Assembly: GCF_018618415.1 (NCBI RefSeq)
Contig: NZ_JACSMA010000001.1
Location: 620,001-684,000 of the forward strand
Direction of reading: 5' to 3'
Origin: Exiguobacterium sp. s146
GTDB taxonomy: Bacteria > Bacillota > Bacilli > Exiguobacteriales > Exiguobacteriaceae
DNA: 64,000 bases
In this document: positions 40,121 through 51,940 of the stretch, piece by piece
How positions within the stretch are numbered: the stretch's first letter is position 1
Layout: each line of letters opens with the position of its first letter
Translations under genes and position numbers: made by a program
The notes under the pieces: model-generated
What the model was told of the DNA's origin: nothing
Database searches by the model: none
The model's input: the letters and a program-made list of their open reading frames with translations, nothing else

Positions 40121-40160
40121 AAATAGGAGCGGAAACAAGAGATTGTTCTCCGCTCTATTT
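40121..40160 (+). other. Long stem-loop between gapA and pgk
   Basis: Arms AAATAGGAGCGGAAACAA and TTGTTCTCCGCTCTATTT pair over about 17 bp with two bulges around a GAGA tetraloop. No T run follows, so it is probably not a simple terminator. It could protect the 3' end of a gapA mRNA or cause partial termination. Confidence 0.65.
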
Positions 40161-40198
40161 ATGAAATTGACACGCACGACATTATGGAGGCGAAGGTT

Positions 40199-41383
40199 AT
40201 GAACAAACAGTCTATTCGTGACATCGATGTAAAAGGGAAACGCGTCTTTTGCCGCGTTGACTTCAACGTTCCACTCAAAGATGGCGTCATTCAAGATGAA
40301 ACGCGGATTCAAGCGGCACTTCCAACGATCAAACATTTGATTGACGGCGGCGCGAAAGTCATTTTGGCGAGCCACCTCGGCCGTCCAAAAGGCGAAAAGA
40401 ACCTCGAGTTCTCACTCGCACCGGTCGCTAAACGTCTCGCTGAACTTCTCGGCAAAGATGTGCCACTCGTCGAAGAGGCGTACGGTCCAGTCGCAGAAGA
40501 AGCCGTTTCAAAACTTGGTGAAGGTGACGTCGTCGTTCTCGAGAACGTCCGTTTCTACCCTGGTGAAACGAAAAACGATCCAGAACTCGCGAAAGGTTTC
40601 GCGGCACTCGCTGATATCTTCGTCAACGACGCGTTCGGTGCGGCTCACCGTGCCCACGCTTCGACAGAAGGAATCGCGCACCACGTCGACCACGCGGTTG
40701 CTGGTTTCTTGATGGAGAAAGAACTTGAAGTCCTCGGCAAGGCACTCTCGAATCCTGACCGTCCGTTCACGGCGATTATCGGCGGATCGAAAGTGGCTGA
40801 CAAGATTGGGGTCATCGACCACCTTCTTGACATCGTGGATACACTCATCATCGGTGGTGGTCTCTCGTACACGTTCTCGAAAGCACTCGGGCACGAAGTC
40901 GGGACATCACTCCTTGAAGAAGACAAGCTCGACCTCGCTCGTCAGTTCATGAAAAAAGCAGAAGACAAAGGCGTGAAATTCTTGATGCCGGTCGACTGCG
41001 TCATCACGAAAGAATTCGGCGAAGAGACATACGTCGGACCAGTCGATATCGACTCGATCCCAGCGGATCACATGGGTCTTGATATCGGACCGAAGACAGT
41101 CGAACTTTACGCGGCAGCGATTCGCGAATCGAAACTTGTCGTTTGGAACGGGCCGATGGGCGTATTCGAACTTGATAAGTACGCCAACGGAACGAAAGGT
41201 GTCGCTCAAGCACTTGCAGACAGCGATGCATACTCAATCATCGGTGGTGGGGATTCAGCGGCAGCAGCAGCCAAGTTCGGCCTTGCTGACCAAATGAGCC
41301 ACATTTCAACTGGTGGCGGCGCTTCACTCGAATTCATGGAAGGCAAGAAACTTCCAGGCGTCGAAGCGTTGAACGACAAGTAA
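40199..41383 (+). CDS. pgk: Phosphoglycerate kinase
   Basis: Makes ATP from 1,3-bisphosphoglycerate. The 394-residue product has the signature [14 protein letters not shown] near residue 20, SHLGRPKG near 60, and the C-terminal nucleotide-binding motif [20 protein letters not shown] lies nine bases before ATG 40199. It is the third gene of the operon. Confidence 0.98.
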   Translation: MNKQSIRDIDVKGKRVFCRVDFNVPLKDGVIQDETRIQAALPTIKHLIDGGAKVILASHLGRPKGEKNLEFSLAPVAKRLAELLGKDVPLVEEAYGPVAEEAVSKLGEGDVVVLENVRFYPGETKNDPELAKGFAALADIFVNDAFGAAHRAHASTEGIAHHVDHAVAGFLMEKELEVLGKALSNPDRPFTAIIGGSKVADKIGVIDHLLDIVDTLIIGGGLSYTFSKALGHEVGTSLLEEDKLDLARQFMKKAEDKGVKFLMPVDCVITKEFGEETYVGPVDIDSIPADHMGLDIGPKTVELYAAAIRESKLVVWNGPMGVFELDKYANGTKGVAQALADSDAYSIIGGGDSAAAAAKFGLADQMSHISTGGGASLEFMEGKKLPGVEALNDK

Positions 41384-41401
41384 AACAGAGGAGGGTTATC
41401 G

Positions 41402-42154
41402 ATGCGTAAACCGATTATTGCAGGTAACTGGAAAATGAACAAAACACTCTCGGAAGCCGTCGCTTTCGTAGAAGAAGTTAAAAACAATATCCCGTCAACA
41501 GACAAAGTTGACGCGGCGATTGGTGCACCAGCAGTATTCTTGGCCCCAATGGTAGAAGCGGCTAAAGGATCGAACTTGAAGCTCAGTGCACAAAACATGT
41601 ACGACAAAGACAGCGGGGCATACACAGGCGAAATCAGCCCGGCCATGGTCGCTGACCTCGGCGTGACATACGTCATCCTTGGACACTCAGAGCGTCGCGA
41701 ATACTTCGGCGAATCTGATGCATTCATCAACAGCAAAACGAAAAAAGCGTTCGAACACGGTCTTACGCCAATCGTTTGCGTCGGTGAGACATTGGAAGAG
41801 CGCGAAGGCGGCAAGTTCGAAGACGTCATCAAGACGCAAGTCGAAGGTAGCCTCGCGGACCTCTCAGCTGACCAAGTCAAACAACTCGTCATCGCGTACG
41901 AGCCAGTTTGGGCAATCGGCACTGGTAAATCAGCGGACGAAGCAGACGCGCAAAGCTCATGCAAATATGTTCGTGACGTGGTAAAAGGTCTTTACGGTGA
42001 AGACGTGGCGGCTGCGGTTCGCATCCAATACGGCGGTTCTGTAAAACCTGAGAACATCAAGGAGTATATGGCGCAAGAAGACATCGACGGCGCGCTCGTC
42101 GGCGGTGCTTCACTTGAAGCTGCTTCGTTTCTCAAGTTGTTGGAGGCGATTTAA
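41402..42154 (+). CDS. tpiA: Triosephosphate isomerase
   Basis: Interconverts dihydroxyacetone phosphate and glyceraldehyde-3-phosphate. The 250-residue TIM barrel has NWKMNKT near the start, the catalytic His in GHSERR, the catalytic Glu in [14 protein letters not shown], and the phosphate-binding QYGGSVKP. Its stop codon directly abuts the gpmI start. Confidence 0.98.
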   Translation: MRKPIIAGNWKMNKTLSEAVAFVEEVKNNIPSTDKVDAAIGAPAVFLAPMVEAAKGSNLKLSAQNMYDKDSGAYTGEISPAMVADLGVTYVILGHSERREYFGESDAFINSKTKKAFEHGLTPIVCVGETLEEREGGKFEDVIKTQVEGSLADLSADQVKQLVIAYEPVWAIGTGKSADEADAQSSCKYVRDVVKGLYGEDVAAAVRIQYGGSVKPENIKEYMAQEDIDGALVGGASLEAASFLKLLEAI

Positions 42155-45023
<2,869 letters not shown>

Positions 45024-45033
45024 TTGATTGTTT

Positions 45034-45064
45034 CAGGTCCGCCTCGTGCGGGCCTGTTTTTTTG
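45034..45064 (+). terminator. Terminator of the glycolytic operon
   Basis: A stem CAGGTCCGC/GCGGGCCTG (one G-T pair) with a CTCGT loop, followed by seven T residues. Confidence 0.9.
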
Positions 45065-45082
45065 TGGTTGAAGAAGACGTTC

Positions 45083-45193
45083 ATCAGGCGGTGGGACGCT
45101 TTCCTGGGGTGATGCGGATGCCTCCGCAGCGCATGCGCGCTTTACGGGGTCATCCTTGCATCACTCTCCCCAAGGAGTCGCCCACCGCCTGAT
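45083..45193. repeat. 111-bp palindromic intergenic repeat
   Basis: The ends are a perfect 13-bp inverted repeat, ATCAGGCGGTGGG and CCCACCGCCTGAT. Inside, the arms continue to pair imperfectly (TCCTGGGG with CCCCAAGGA, GTGATGC with GCATCAC, GGATG with CATCC). The whole unit can fold into one long hairpin with GCATGCGC near the tip. It contains no gene and no transposase. It looks like a REP/MITE-type dispersed element. The rest of 45194-45348 shows only a TATACT near 45311 as a weak promoter for the next gene. Confidence 0.75.
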
Positions 45194-45348
45194 TCAGTCT
45201 CGCGCCAATCGATCGTCTTGCAGGAGTCGACACTGGGTGTACGTATATTCCGAGATTCGCCTGTCTCGAGCACGATGGCAAAAATGCGTCATCAACACTT
45301 CTTCGTGCTGTATACTGAACGTGACTGATGAAAAGTAGGGGGGATTGG

Positions 45349-46146
45349 ATGGACCAATCACATGAGCAAGAGGAGCGGTTGAGCGGAGGGAACGTGTCGA
45401 CCGTCTACAAAAAGGGGAATCACGTCTATCGGACGCAGAAAGACGGGAGTGCGAATGTCCATTGGTTGTTAAACCATTTGGAGGCGAGCGGGGTATCGGG
45501 TGTTCCACGGTTCGTGGGAATCGATGAACAGGGTCGAGAGGTGTTGACGTACCTCGAAGGCGAGACGGCCGATTATCCGTTAAAGGCGTATATGTGGTCC
45601 GATGAGGCGATTCAAGACGCAGCTCGACTGATGCGTCGGCTGCATGACGCGACGGCGGATGTCAAGTGGCCATCGGACTGGAAACCGCTCGACCATACGC
45701 CACAACCGTTTGACGTGGTTTGCCACAACGACTTCGCCGTCTACAACACGATTTTCCATGACGGTAAAGTGGCAGGGGTCATCGACTTTGACTTGGCGGC
45801 GCCCGGACCACGTGCCTGGGATATCGTCTATGCGCTCTATACGTTCGTCCCGCTCAGCCGGCGTCATCAAGCCGAGTCGGGTGAAGTCGTTCACTATGAA
45901 GCGGAACGTGATGATGGGACGTACAAACGACGAGTCGCTCTCTTCTTGGAAGCATACGGCTGGGAAGGTTCGACCACGGAGTTGCTGACGATGTTACTGT
46001 TACGCATCGATGCGCTCTGTCGATTAATGAAACGGAAAGCGGCGGAAGGGGACGTCGCATTCCAACGCATGATCGATGACGGGCACTATGACCATTATCA
46101 AGCAGAGTATCGTTTCATCGAGGCGAACGGCAAGAAGTGGTTTTGA
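45349..46146 (+). CDS. Aminoglycoside phosphotransferase-family protein
   Basis: A 265-residue kinase-like protein with the phosphotransferase loop HNDFAVYNTIF (catalytic Asp) and the metal motif IDFDLAAPGPRAWDI. The N-terminal lobe has GGNVSTVYKKGNHVYR. Members phosphorylate many small molecules (aminoglycosides, choline, sugars), so antibiotic resistance should not be assumed. ATG 45349 has AGGGGGG upstream. It is a single-gene unit. Confidence 0.85.
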   Translation: MDQSHEQEERLSGGNVSTVYKKGNHVYRTQKDGSANVHWLLNHLEASGVSGVPRFVGIDEQGREVLTYLEGETADYPLKAYMWSDEAIQDAARLMRRLHDATADVKWPSDWKPLDHTPQPFDVVCHNDFAVYNTIFHDGKVAGVIDFDLAAPGPRAWDIVYALYTFVPLSRRHQAESGEVVHYEAERDDGTYKRRVALFLEAYGWEGSTTELLTMLLLRIDALCRLMKRKAAEGDVAFQRMIDDGHYDHYQAEYRFIEANGKKWF

Positions 46147-46167
46147 GAAATGATGGAAGACGAGTGC

Positions 46168-46196
46168 TTGCCGACTTGCCATTCCGGGAATAGATT
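46168..46196 (+). promoter_or_regulatory. Promoter of the 27-residue peptide gene
   Basis: TTGCCG, 17 bases, TAGATT, about 27 bases before the start codon. Confidence 0.45.
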
Positions 46197-46222
46197 AGTG
46201 TAGGTGAAAGGAGGCGTTCGAC

Positions 46223-46306
46223 ATGATGTTCAGCGGTTTTCTCCTTCTTCTCATTGCGCTCGGTGTCGGTGGTTACTTCCTGTTGGAAGACCGGAAATGG
46301 TCATGA
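46223..46306 (+). CDS. 27-residue membrane peptide
   Basis: ATG 46223 has AAAGGAGG seven to eight bases upstream. The peptide starts MMFSGFLLLLIALG and ends with the charged tail EDRKWS, so it is a single membrane helix with a cytoplasmic or outer tail. It has a plausible promoter and a terminator of its own, which argues for a real gene. Its function is unknown; similar tiny peptides act as membrane regulators or type I toxins. Confidence 0.6.
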   Translation: MMFSGFLLLLIALGVGGYFLLEDRKWS

Positions 46307-46328
46307 CGTATGTCACGGCCGTTTTTTT
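46298..46328 (+). terminator. Terminator after the 27-residue peptide gene
   Basis: Arms GGTCATGAC and GTCACGGCC (one mismatch, one G-T pair) with a GTAT loop, followed shortly by seven T residues. Confidence 0.65.
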
Positions 46329-46391
46329 GTGTGCGTGAACGCTTGAAAATTGGGTATAATCAGATACAGACTAGAAAAAGGAGAGACGTCC

Positions 46392-47273
46392 ATGACACGC
46401 GTACGGAAAGCCATCATCCCGGCCGCCGGGCTCGGTACCCGCTTCTTGCCGGCGACGAAGGCGATGCCAAAAGAGATGCTCCCGATCGTCAACAAACCGA
46501 CGATCCAATTCATCGTGGAAGAAGCCGTCGCTTCCGGCATCGAGGACATCATCATCGTGACCGGGAAGAACAAGCGCGCCATCGAGGACCATTTCGATCG
46601 GGCCATCGAACTTGAACAAAACCTCGAATCGAAAGGCAAGACCGAACTTCTCGAGTCGGTCCGTCACTCGTCGAACCTCGCCAATATCCACTACATACGG
46701 CAACAGGAGCCGAAAGGACTCGGCCACGCGATTTGGTGTGCCCGCAAGTTCATCGGTGATGAACCGTTCGCGGTTCTGCTCGGAGACGATATCATCGAGG
46801 CGGACGTGCCGGCGACGAAGCAGTTGATCGACCAGTACGAGCAGTATGGACGCTCCATCATCGGCGTGCAACGCGTCCCGTATGAAATGACGAATCGATA
46901 TGGTATAATTGACCCGCTTGCCGTCGAAGGGAAGCTGATCCCGGTCCGGACGTTCGTTGAGAAGCCGGCCGTCGGAGAGGCCCCGTCGAACCTTGCCATC
47001 CTCGGCCGTTACATTTTGACGCCGGACGTCTTCGAGACGTTGTCGGCCCAAGAAATCGGAACGGGAGGCGAGATTCAACTGACGGACGCCATCGCCCGCT
47101 TGAACGAGGGGGAGACCGTCTTCGCCTATGAATTTGACGGGCGCCGCTATGACGTCGGGGAACCGATCGGCTTCATCGAAGCGACGATTGCCCACGCACT
47201 CTGCGACCCAGATTTAAAAGCCAACGTCCACACGCTGTTGAAGCGCTTCGTGGACGAACTCGAACAACAGTAA
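46392..47273 (+). CDS. galU: UTP-glucose-1-phosphate uridylyltransferase
   Basis: Makes UDP-glucose for teichoic acid, glycolipid and polysaccharide synthesis (GtaB in B. subtilis). The 293-residue nucleotidyltransferase begins [20 protein letters not shown], with the conserved Lys in [16 protein letters not shown], and [21 protein letters not shown] lies upstream of ATG 46392. The two glycosyltransferase genes that follow probably use related donors. Confidence 0.96.
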   Translation: MTRVRKAIIPAAGLGTRFLPATKAMPKEMLPIVNKPTIQFIVEEAVASGIEDIIIVTGKNKRAIEDHFDRAIELEQNLESKGKTELLESVRHSSNLANIHYIRQQEPKGLGHAIWCARKFIGDEPFAVLLGDDIIEADVPATKQLIDQYEQYGRSIIGVQRVPYEMTNRYGIIDPLAVEGKLIPVRTFVEKPAVGEAPSNLAILGRYILTPDVFETLSAQEIGTGGEIQLTDAIARLNEGETVFAYEFDGRRYDVGEPIGFIEATIAHALCDPDLKANVHTLLKRFVDELEQQ

Positions 47274-47285
47274 GGTGTGTTACTT

Positions 47286-48503
47286 TTGAAAACAATGTTA
47301 ATGGTCTGTCAAAACTATTATCCGGAGATCGGCAGCGCCGGGAACCGGATGCAAAATATTACGCATCTCATGAAAGAACGTGGCTACGAGGTGGAGGTCA
47401 TCACGGCCGCCCCGTCGTATCCGAACTTCAACTTGTATAAAGACGACCGCTTCTGGAACGACCAGGCGCTGAACAAGCAGCCGTTCATCAAGCGTCTCAT
47501 CACGAAGAAACGCAAACATACGTCGAACATGGTGAGCCGGCTCGCCTTGTTTTTGGAACAGATGATTAAAGGCGTCGCCGCCGTCCAAAAGCTCGACTCG
47601 AAACCGGATGTCGTCTTTGCGACGACCCCGTCTTTTTTTATGGCGTTCGTCGGTGTGTATGCGAAACGCAAGTACGGCGTCCCTTTCATCTTGGACGTCC
47701 GTGACCTCTGGCCGGAGTCGGTGAAAGGCGTCGGCGTGTTCAAACACGATTGGATGCTCGCCCCGGCGTTCTGGTTCGAGAAGCGGCTGTATAAGGAGGC
47801 CGATGAGATCATCATCAACTCGGAAGGCTTCCGCAGCTATTTGCGCCAACGTGGCGTCCCGAACGAGATGATTCACTATATGCCGAACTCGATTCGTGAG
47901 AGCGAACGCAACCTCGAGCGCACCGTCCCTGAAGATGACCGCATGGAAATTTTGTACGCCGGCAATATGGGCCTTGCCCAAGACGTGTCACTCTTGCTCG
48001 AACTCGCGGAGCGGTTCCGTGACGAGCCGCGCGTCCATTTCAAGTTGATCGGCTACGGGTACCGGAAGAACGAGTTGAAAGACATGATTAAAGCCCGTGG
48101 CTTCAAGAACTTTCTCTTCCTCGAGGCGATGCCTCGGACGGAGGCGTTTCAAGCCATCAAGAACGCGGACGTCGCGTTCGTCAGCCTGATCGAGCAAGAA
48201 GTGTTCGATACGGTCATCCCGGGCAAACTGATCGATTATATGGCGGTCGGCAAACCGATTGTCGCGGCGGTGTCAGGACATGCGGCGAATGTCATCGAAG
48301 CGGCCGAGGTCGGTTATGTGTCACGGAAGCGTGACATCAACGAAATCGAGCTCATGCTCCGGAAACTGCTCGAACGTCCCGACTTGCGTGAGAAGTACGG
48401 CGTGAACGGGATCCGTTATGTGAAAGACAATCTGTGCTGGGAAAACAATATACACGTCCTCGAAGACGTGATAGAAAAAGTAACGATGGAGGAAACACGA
48501 TGA
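47286..48503 (+). CDS. GT4-family glycosyltransferase
   Basis: A 405-residue GT-B fold enzyme. The N-terminal acceptor domain starts VCQNYYPEIGSAGNRMQNI. The C-terminal donor domain has LYAGNMGLAQDVSLLLELAE and the family region with IPGKLIDYMAVGKPIVAAVSG. It resembles WbuB/WcaI-type transferases that build surface polysaccharides. The sugar cannot be read from sequence. Start: TTG 47286 with AAGGTG eight bases upstream; ATG 47295 is an alternative. Its stop overlaps the next start (ATGA). Confidence 0.88.
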   Translation: MKTMLMVCQNYYPEIGSAGNRMQNITHLMKERGYEVEVITAAPSYPNFNLYKDDRFWNDQALNKQPFIKRLITKKRKHTSNMVSRLALFLEQMIKGVAAVQKLDSKPDVVFATTPSFFMAFVGVYAKRKYGVPFILDVRDLWPESVKGVGVFKHDWMLAPAFWFEKRLYKEADEIIINSEGFRSYLRQRGVPNEMIHYMPNSIRESERNLERTVPEDDRMEILYAGNMGLAQDVSLLLELAERFRDEPRVHFKLIGYGYRKNELKDMIKARGFKNFLFLEAMPRTEAFQAIKNADVAFVSLIEQEVFDTVIPGKLIDYMAVGKPIVAAVSGHAANVIEAAEVGYVSRKRDINEIELMLRKLLERPDLREKYGVNGIRYVKDNLCWENNIHVLEDVIEKVTMEETR

Positions 48504-49840
48504 AGTCAGTATGTATGTTTGTATGGAACCATTTTACGAATGATGCGCGCGTCTTGCGCGAATGCTCGGCACTCGCCGAGGCGGGCTATGAAGTCGATTT
48601 AATAGCGCTCCAAGACCCGAAAAATCCGTCGCTCCCGAAAGAAGAGATGCGTCCGGAAGGCTTCCGCGTCATCCGCGTCAAACGTCAGCCGTCGATTCTC
48701 GCCAACGGGATGAAGGCGCTGAAAACGGCCCGCACATGGGTCAGTGCGAAGAAGACGCGTCAACTTGGGGCCGGACTCGTCGGCGCTGGACTCGTCTTGC
48801 TCGCACCGCTGACGATGATCGGACTCGGCGCGGCAGCGGGTGCGATTTTGTTCCCACCGGTGCGCAAAAACATCGTCAACGCGAGCGCGATGCTCGAGAT
48901 GGTGTTCACTTCGACGAAGAAGTCGTACGATTTCTATCACGCCAACGACTTGAACACGCTCCCGCAGGCGTTGATTGCCGGGAAACTCGTCAACAAAGGT
49001 AAAATCGTCTACGATTCGCACGAAGTACAGACGGACCGGACCGGTTACGGTTATATCCAAAGTAACCTCGAGGGCTGGCTCTTGCCGTACGTCGACTCGA
49101 TGATGGTCGAAAACCATACGCGCGCGGCGCATAACGAAGAGTTGTACGGCTTCTATCCGTACGTGCTCCACAACTATCCGTTCTATCGTCCGCTCGACTT
49201 CACGCTCCGCAAAGACTTGCATGCGCTCCTCGACTTGCCGAAAGATGAGAAGATCCTATTGTACCAAGGCGGCATCCAAGCCGGCCGCGGACTCGAGCAA
49301 CTCATTCTCGCCGTCAAGGACTTCAACGAAGGCACGCTCGTCATGATCGGGGACGGGAAGCTCAAGCCGGTAATCAAACAGATGATCGAGGACGAAGGCG
49401 TCAGCGACCGCGTCAAGATGATTGACAAAGTACCGGTCGAGGCGTTACCGTACTATACGATGAACGCGTATCTCGGTTTCCAAGTGTTGAATAACGTCTG
49501 CTTCAACCACTATTCAGCATCATCGAACAAACTGTTCGAATATTTGATGGCCGAAGTACCGGTCGTGTCATGTGACTTCCCGGAAATCGAACGGGTCGTC
49601 GCCGGCAACGATGTCGGTGTCGTCGTCGATTCGCACGACCCACATTCAATCGCCGAAGGCGTCAACCGCCTGCTCGACGACCAAGCACTCTACGCCCGTG
49701 TCAAAGAAAACACGAAGACAGCGCGTGAGCAATATAACTGGGATTTGGAAAAAGAGGCACTCTTGAACGTCTACACGAACGTCGTGGACCGCAAGTTGCC
49801 GATTATGAAAGACGGTGCGCCAAAGCCAGTTCAACTGTAA
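48500..49840 (+). CDS. GT-B glycosyltransferase with an internal hydrophobic hairpin
   Basis: A 446-residue glycosyltransferase. The start SVCMFVWNHFTNDARVLRE is typical of GT4 enzymes. The donor domain has LYQGGIQAGRGLEQLILA, DKVPVEALPYYTMNAYLG and KLFEYLMAEVPVVS. Between them, at about residues 93-125, there is a long hydrophobic stretch (LVGAGLVLLAPLTMIGLGAA) not usual in soluble GT4 enzymes, which probably attaches the enzyme to the membrane. GGAGG lies before ATG 48500. It is translationally coupled to the preceding transferase. Confidence 0.87.
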   Translation: MKSVCMFVWNHFTNDARVLRECSALAEAGYEVDLIALQDPKNPSLPKEEMRPEGFRVIRVKRQPSILANGMKALKTARTWVSAKKTRQLGAGLVGAGLVLLAPLTMIGLGAAAGAILFPPVRKNIVNASAMLEMVFTSTKKSYDFYHANDLNTLPQALIAGKLVNKGKIVYDSHEVQTDRTGYGYIQSNLEGWLLPYVDSMMVENHTRAAHNEELYGFYPYVLHNYPFYRPLDFTLRKDLHALLDLPKDEKILLYQGGIQAGRGLEQLILAVKDFNEGTLVMIGDGKLKPVIKQMIEDEGVSDRVKMIDKVPVEALPYYTMNAYLGFQVLNNVCFNHYSASSNKLFEYLMAEVPVVSCDFPEIERVVAGNDVGVVVDSHDPHSIAEGVNRLLDDQALYARVKENTKTAREQYNWDLEKEALLNVYTNVVDRKLPIMKDGAPKPVQL

Positions 49841-49846
49841 GACTTA

Positions 49847-49875
49847 GACTGCGGCTTTGTGCCGCGGTCTTTTTT
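49847..49875 (+). terminator. Terminator of the galU operon
   Basis: A stem GACTGCGGC/GCCGCGGTC (one mismatch/wobble) with a TTTGT loop, then six T residues. Confidence 0.88.
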
Positions 49876-49895
49876 ATATGGAAGGGGGACAATCA

Positions 49896-50783
49896 ATGAA
49901 ACGTCAACAACAACATCTATTGCGTCAACAAGTCTGGAAGAAGCTCCAATCGATTTCCTTGAAGGATATCGCCTGGATCGTCGCCGGCTCATTTATTCTC
50001 TCGTTCGGGGTGAACTACTTCACCGTCCCGAACGACTTCTCGGAAGGCGGCCTGCTCGGGGTCACCATCATCCTGTACTACTTGTTCGGCTGGGACCTCG
50101 GGGTCACGTCGATTATCGGGAACGGGATTTTATTCATCGTCGGGTATAAGTTGCTCGACCGCCGAACGATGGTCTATTCGGTCGTCGCCGTCATCGCGAC
50201 GTCGTTCTTCCTTAGCCTGACCCATGATTGGGGCAGCCCGGCCGAGGACAAACTGCTCGCGGCCGTGTACGCGGGAATCATGATCGGGGTCGGCATCGGC
50301 ATGGTGCTCCGCGTCGGCGGGACGACCGGCGGCGGGGTCATCATCGCCCGGCTCATGGAGCGGTACTTGCATATGAGCGTCGCCGTATCGATGTTCATCA
50401 TCGATGCCATCGTCGTCGGGGCGTCCGGCTTCATCCTCGGCGAACAAGTCGTGCTCTATACGTTGATCGCCATCATCATCGGCTCGTGGGTCATCGACCT
50501 CGTCGCCGAAGGGCTCAACATCCGCAAGGCTGTCACCATCATCAGCGACAAGCAAGAAGAGCTCGCCGTCGTGTTGACGGAGACGCTAGGCCGGTCGGCA
50601 ACGATTATCCACGGCCACGGCTACTACACGAAGCAAGATAAGAACATGCTCTATATGATCGTCGACAAGCGTCAAGTCGGTCCGCTCAAGAAAATCGTAG
50701 AAGTGACAGACCCACGTGCCTTCGTCGTCATCCACCAAGTAAAAGAGGTCATCGGGGAAGGGTTCAGCTACCCGTCCCGATAA
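49896..50783 (+). CDS. YitT family membrane protein (second copy)
   Basis: A 295-residue paralogue of the protein at 6819-7676. A basic N-terminus is followed by five to six membrane helices with PNDFSEGGLLGVTII and RVGGTTGGGVIIA, and a C-terminal DUF2179-like domain (ITIISDKQEELAVV in general pattern, ending VIGEGFSYPSR). The role is unknown. AAGGGGGA lies upstream of ATG 49896. It is transcribed alone between the galU operon and secG. Confidence 0.88.
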   Translation: MKRQQQHLLRQQVWKKLQSISLKDIAWIVAGSFILSFGVNYFTVPNDFSEGGLLGVTIILYYLFGWDLGVTSIIGNGILFIVGYKLLDRRTMVYSVVAVIATSFFLSLTHDWGSPAEDKLLAAVYAGIMIGVGIGMVLRVGGTTGGGVIIARLMERYLHMSVAVSMFIIDAIVVGASGFILGEQVVLYTLIAIIIGSWVIDLVAEGLNIRKAVTIISDKQEELAVVLTETLGRSATIIHGHGYYTKQDKNMLYMIVDKRQVGPLKKIVEVTDPRAFVVIHQVKEVIGEGFSYPSR

Positions 50784-50856
50784 TTTGAAAGCTGGTGTTT
50801 TGACGCCAACTTCTATATAATAAGAAGCGTGTAAAAAGAAGGAGGAACTGACTACT

Positions 50857-51081
50857 ATGCAAACGATCGCTACAATCAGCCTACTCGTCGTGGCTGTTTT
50901 ATTGATTGTCGTCGTACTGCTCATGTCAGGTCGGTCGCAAGGTCTTGGGGCGATTGCAGGTGGCGCGGAGCAGTTGTTCGGCCGCCAGAAAGCGCGCGGC
51001 TTCGACGCTGTTTTGAACCGAACTGCAGCTGTACTAGGCACGTTGTTTTTCATTTTAGGATTACTAGTCGCATCACTATGA
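50857..51081 (+). CDS. secG: Protein translocase subunit SecG
   Basis: A 74-residue small subunit of the SecYEG channel with two membrane helices (about 4-24 and 52-73) and the conserved cytoplasmic loop SGRSQGLGAIAGGAEQLFG. AAGGAGG lies upstream of the start. The secG-est-rnr-smpB-ssrA order is that of Bacillus. A terminator follows, so the next genes may be partly separate. Confidence 0.96.
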   Translation: MQTIATISLLVVAVLLIVVVLLMSGRSQGLGAIAGGAEQLFGRQKARGFDAVLNRTAAVLGTLFFILGLLVASL

Positions 51082-51084
51082 TGA

Positions 51085-51136
51085 AAGGCTGATCGTTCTC
51101 GATTTTCACGTGAGGCGGTCGGCTTTTGTTTTTTTC
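51085..51136 (+). terminator. Terminator after secG
   Basis: Arms GCTGATCG and CGGTCGGC (two G-T pairs) around a 20-base loop, followed by TTTTGTTTTTTT. Confidence 0.65.
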
Positions 51137-51183
51137 AATTATTTTTTGGGAATAATGGATTGTATGAGGAGATGACGTTAGCA

Positions 51184-51924
51184 ATGAAGATTACAGCACC
51201 GAAACCGTTCTTCTTTGAAGGCGGACCACGTGCCGTGTTGATGTTACATGGCTTTACCGGATCGAGCGCGGATGTCCGCATGCTCGGTCGTTTCCTGCAA
51301 AAAGAAGGCTATACGTGCATGGGTCCCCAGTACCGGGGCCATGCCGTCCCGCCGGAAGAATTGCTTCAATACGGACCGGTCGACTGGTGGGAAGACGTGT
51401 TGAACGCCTACCAGTCGTTGAAAGAGAAAGGCTATGAGGAGATTGCCGTCTGTGGTCTCTCGCTCGGCGGCGTCATGTCGTTACGCCTCGCTTCGGAGGA
51501 GAACGTCAAAGGCGTCATCCCGATGTGCGCCCCGACCGGAATCGATGCCGAGGACCGGTTATACAAAGGAGTCAAAGCCTACGCTCGAGAATATAAATCT
51601 CGAGAAGACAAATCACCTGAACAGATCGAACAGGAGATGGCGGACTTCAAACCGATGCCGACGCTCAAGGACCTCCGTGCCTTCGTCCGTGACACGACGA
51701 CAAAACTAGAAGATATTTTCGTCCCGGCGCTCGTCGTCCAAGGGGCGAAAGATCAAATGGTCGATCCTGAATCTGCACACGAGATTTACGAGGCGATTAA
51801 CGCGTTCCAAAAAGAACTGCTCATGTATGAGGAGTCGGGACACGTGATCACGCTCGATAAGGAAAAAGAGAAACTGCACCAGGACGTGCTCGATTTTCTC
51901 GAAACGTTAGACTGGTCAGTGTGA
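51184..51924 (+). CDS. est: Carboxylesterase (Est30/YvaK type)
   Basis: A 246-residue alpha/beta hydrolase. The oxyanion motif is HGFTGSSADV, the nucleophile Ser is in GLSLGG near residue 93, the catalytic Asp is in QGAKDQMVD, and the His is in SGHVITLD. It is close to Geobacillus Est30, which cleaves short acyl esters; the natural substrate is unknown. ATG 51184 is preferred because GAGGAG lies 12 bases upstream; ATG 51172 abuts that site. Confidence 0.93.
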   Translation: MKITAPKPFFFEGGPRAVLMLHGFTGSSADVRMLGRFLQKEGYTCMGPQYRGHAVPPEELLQYGPVDWWEDVLNAYQSLKEKGYEEIAVCGLSLGGVMSLRLASEENVKGVIPMCAPTGIDAEDRLYKGVKAYAREYKSREDKSPEQIEQEMADFKPMPTLKDLRAFVRDTTTKLEDIFVPALVVQGAKDQMVDPESAHEIYEAINAFQKELLMYEESGHVITLDKEKEKLHQDVLDFLETLDWSV

Positions 51925-51940
51925 AAAAGGAGGTGTCACG

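Noticed and set aside
45349-46146. Antibiotic resistance gene
   Set aside because: The APH fold is shared by many housekeeping kinases and the N-terminal lobe does not match a known resistance enzyme that I can name.
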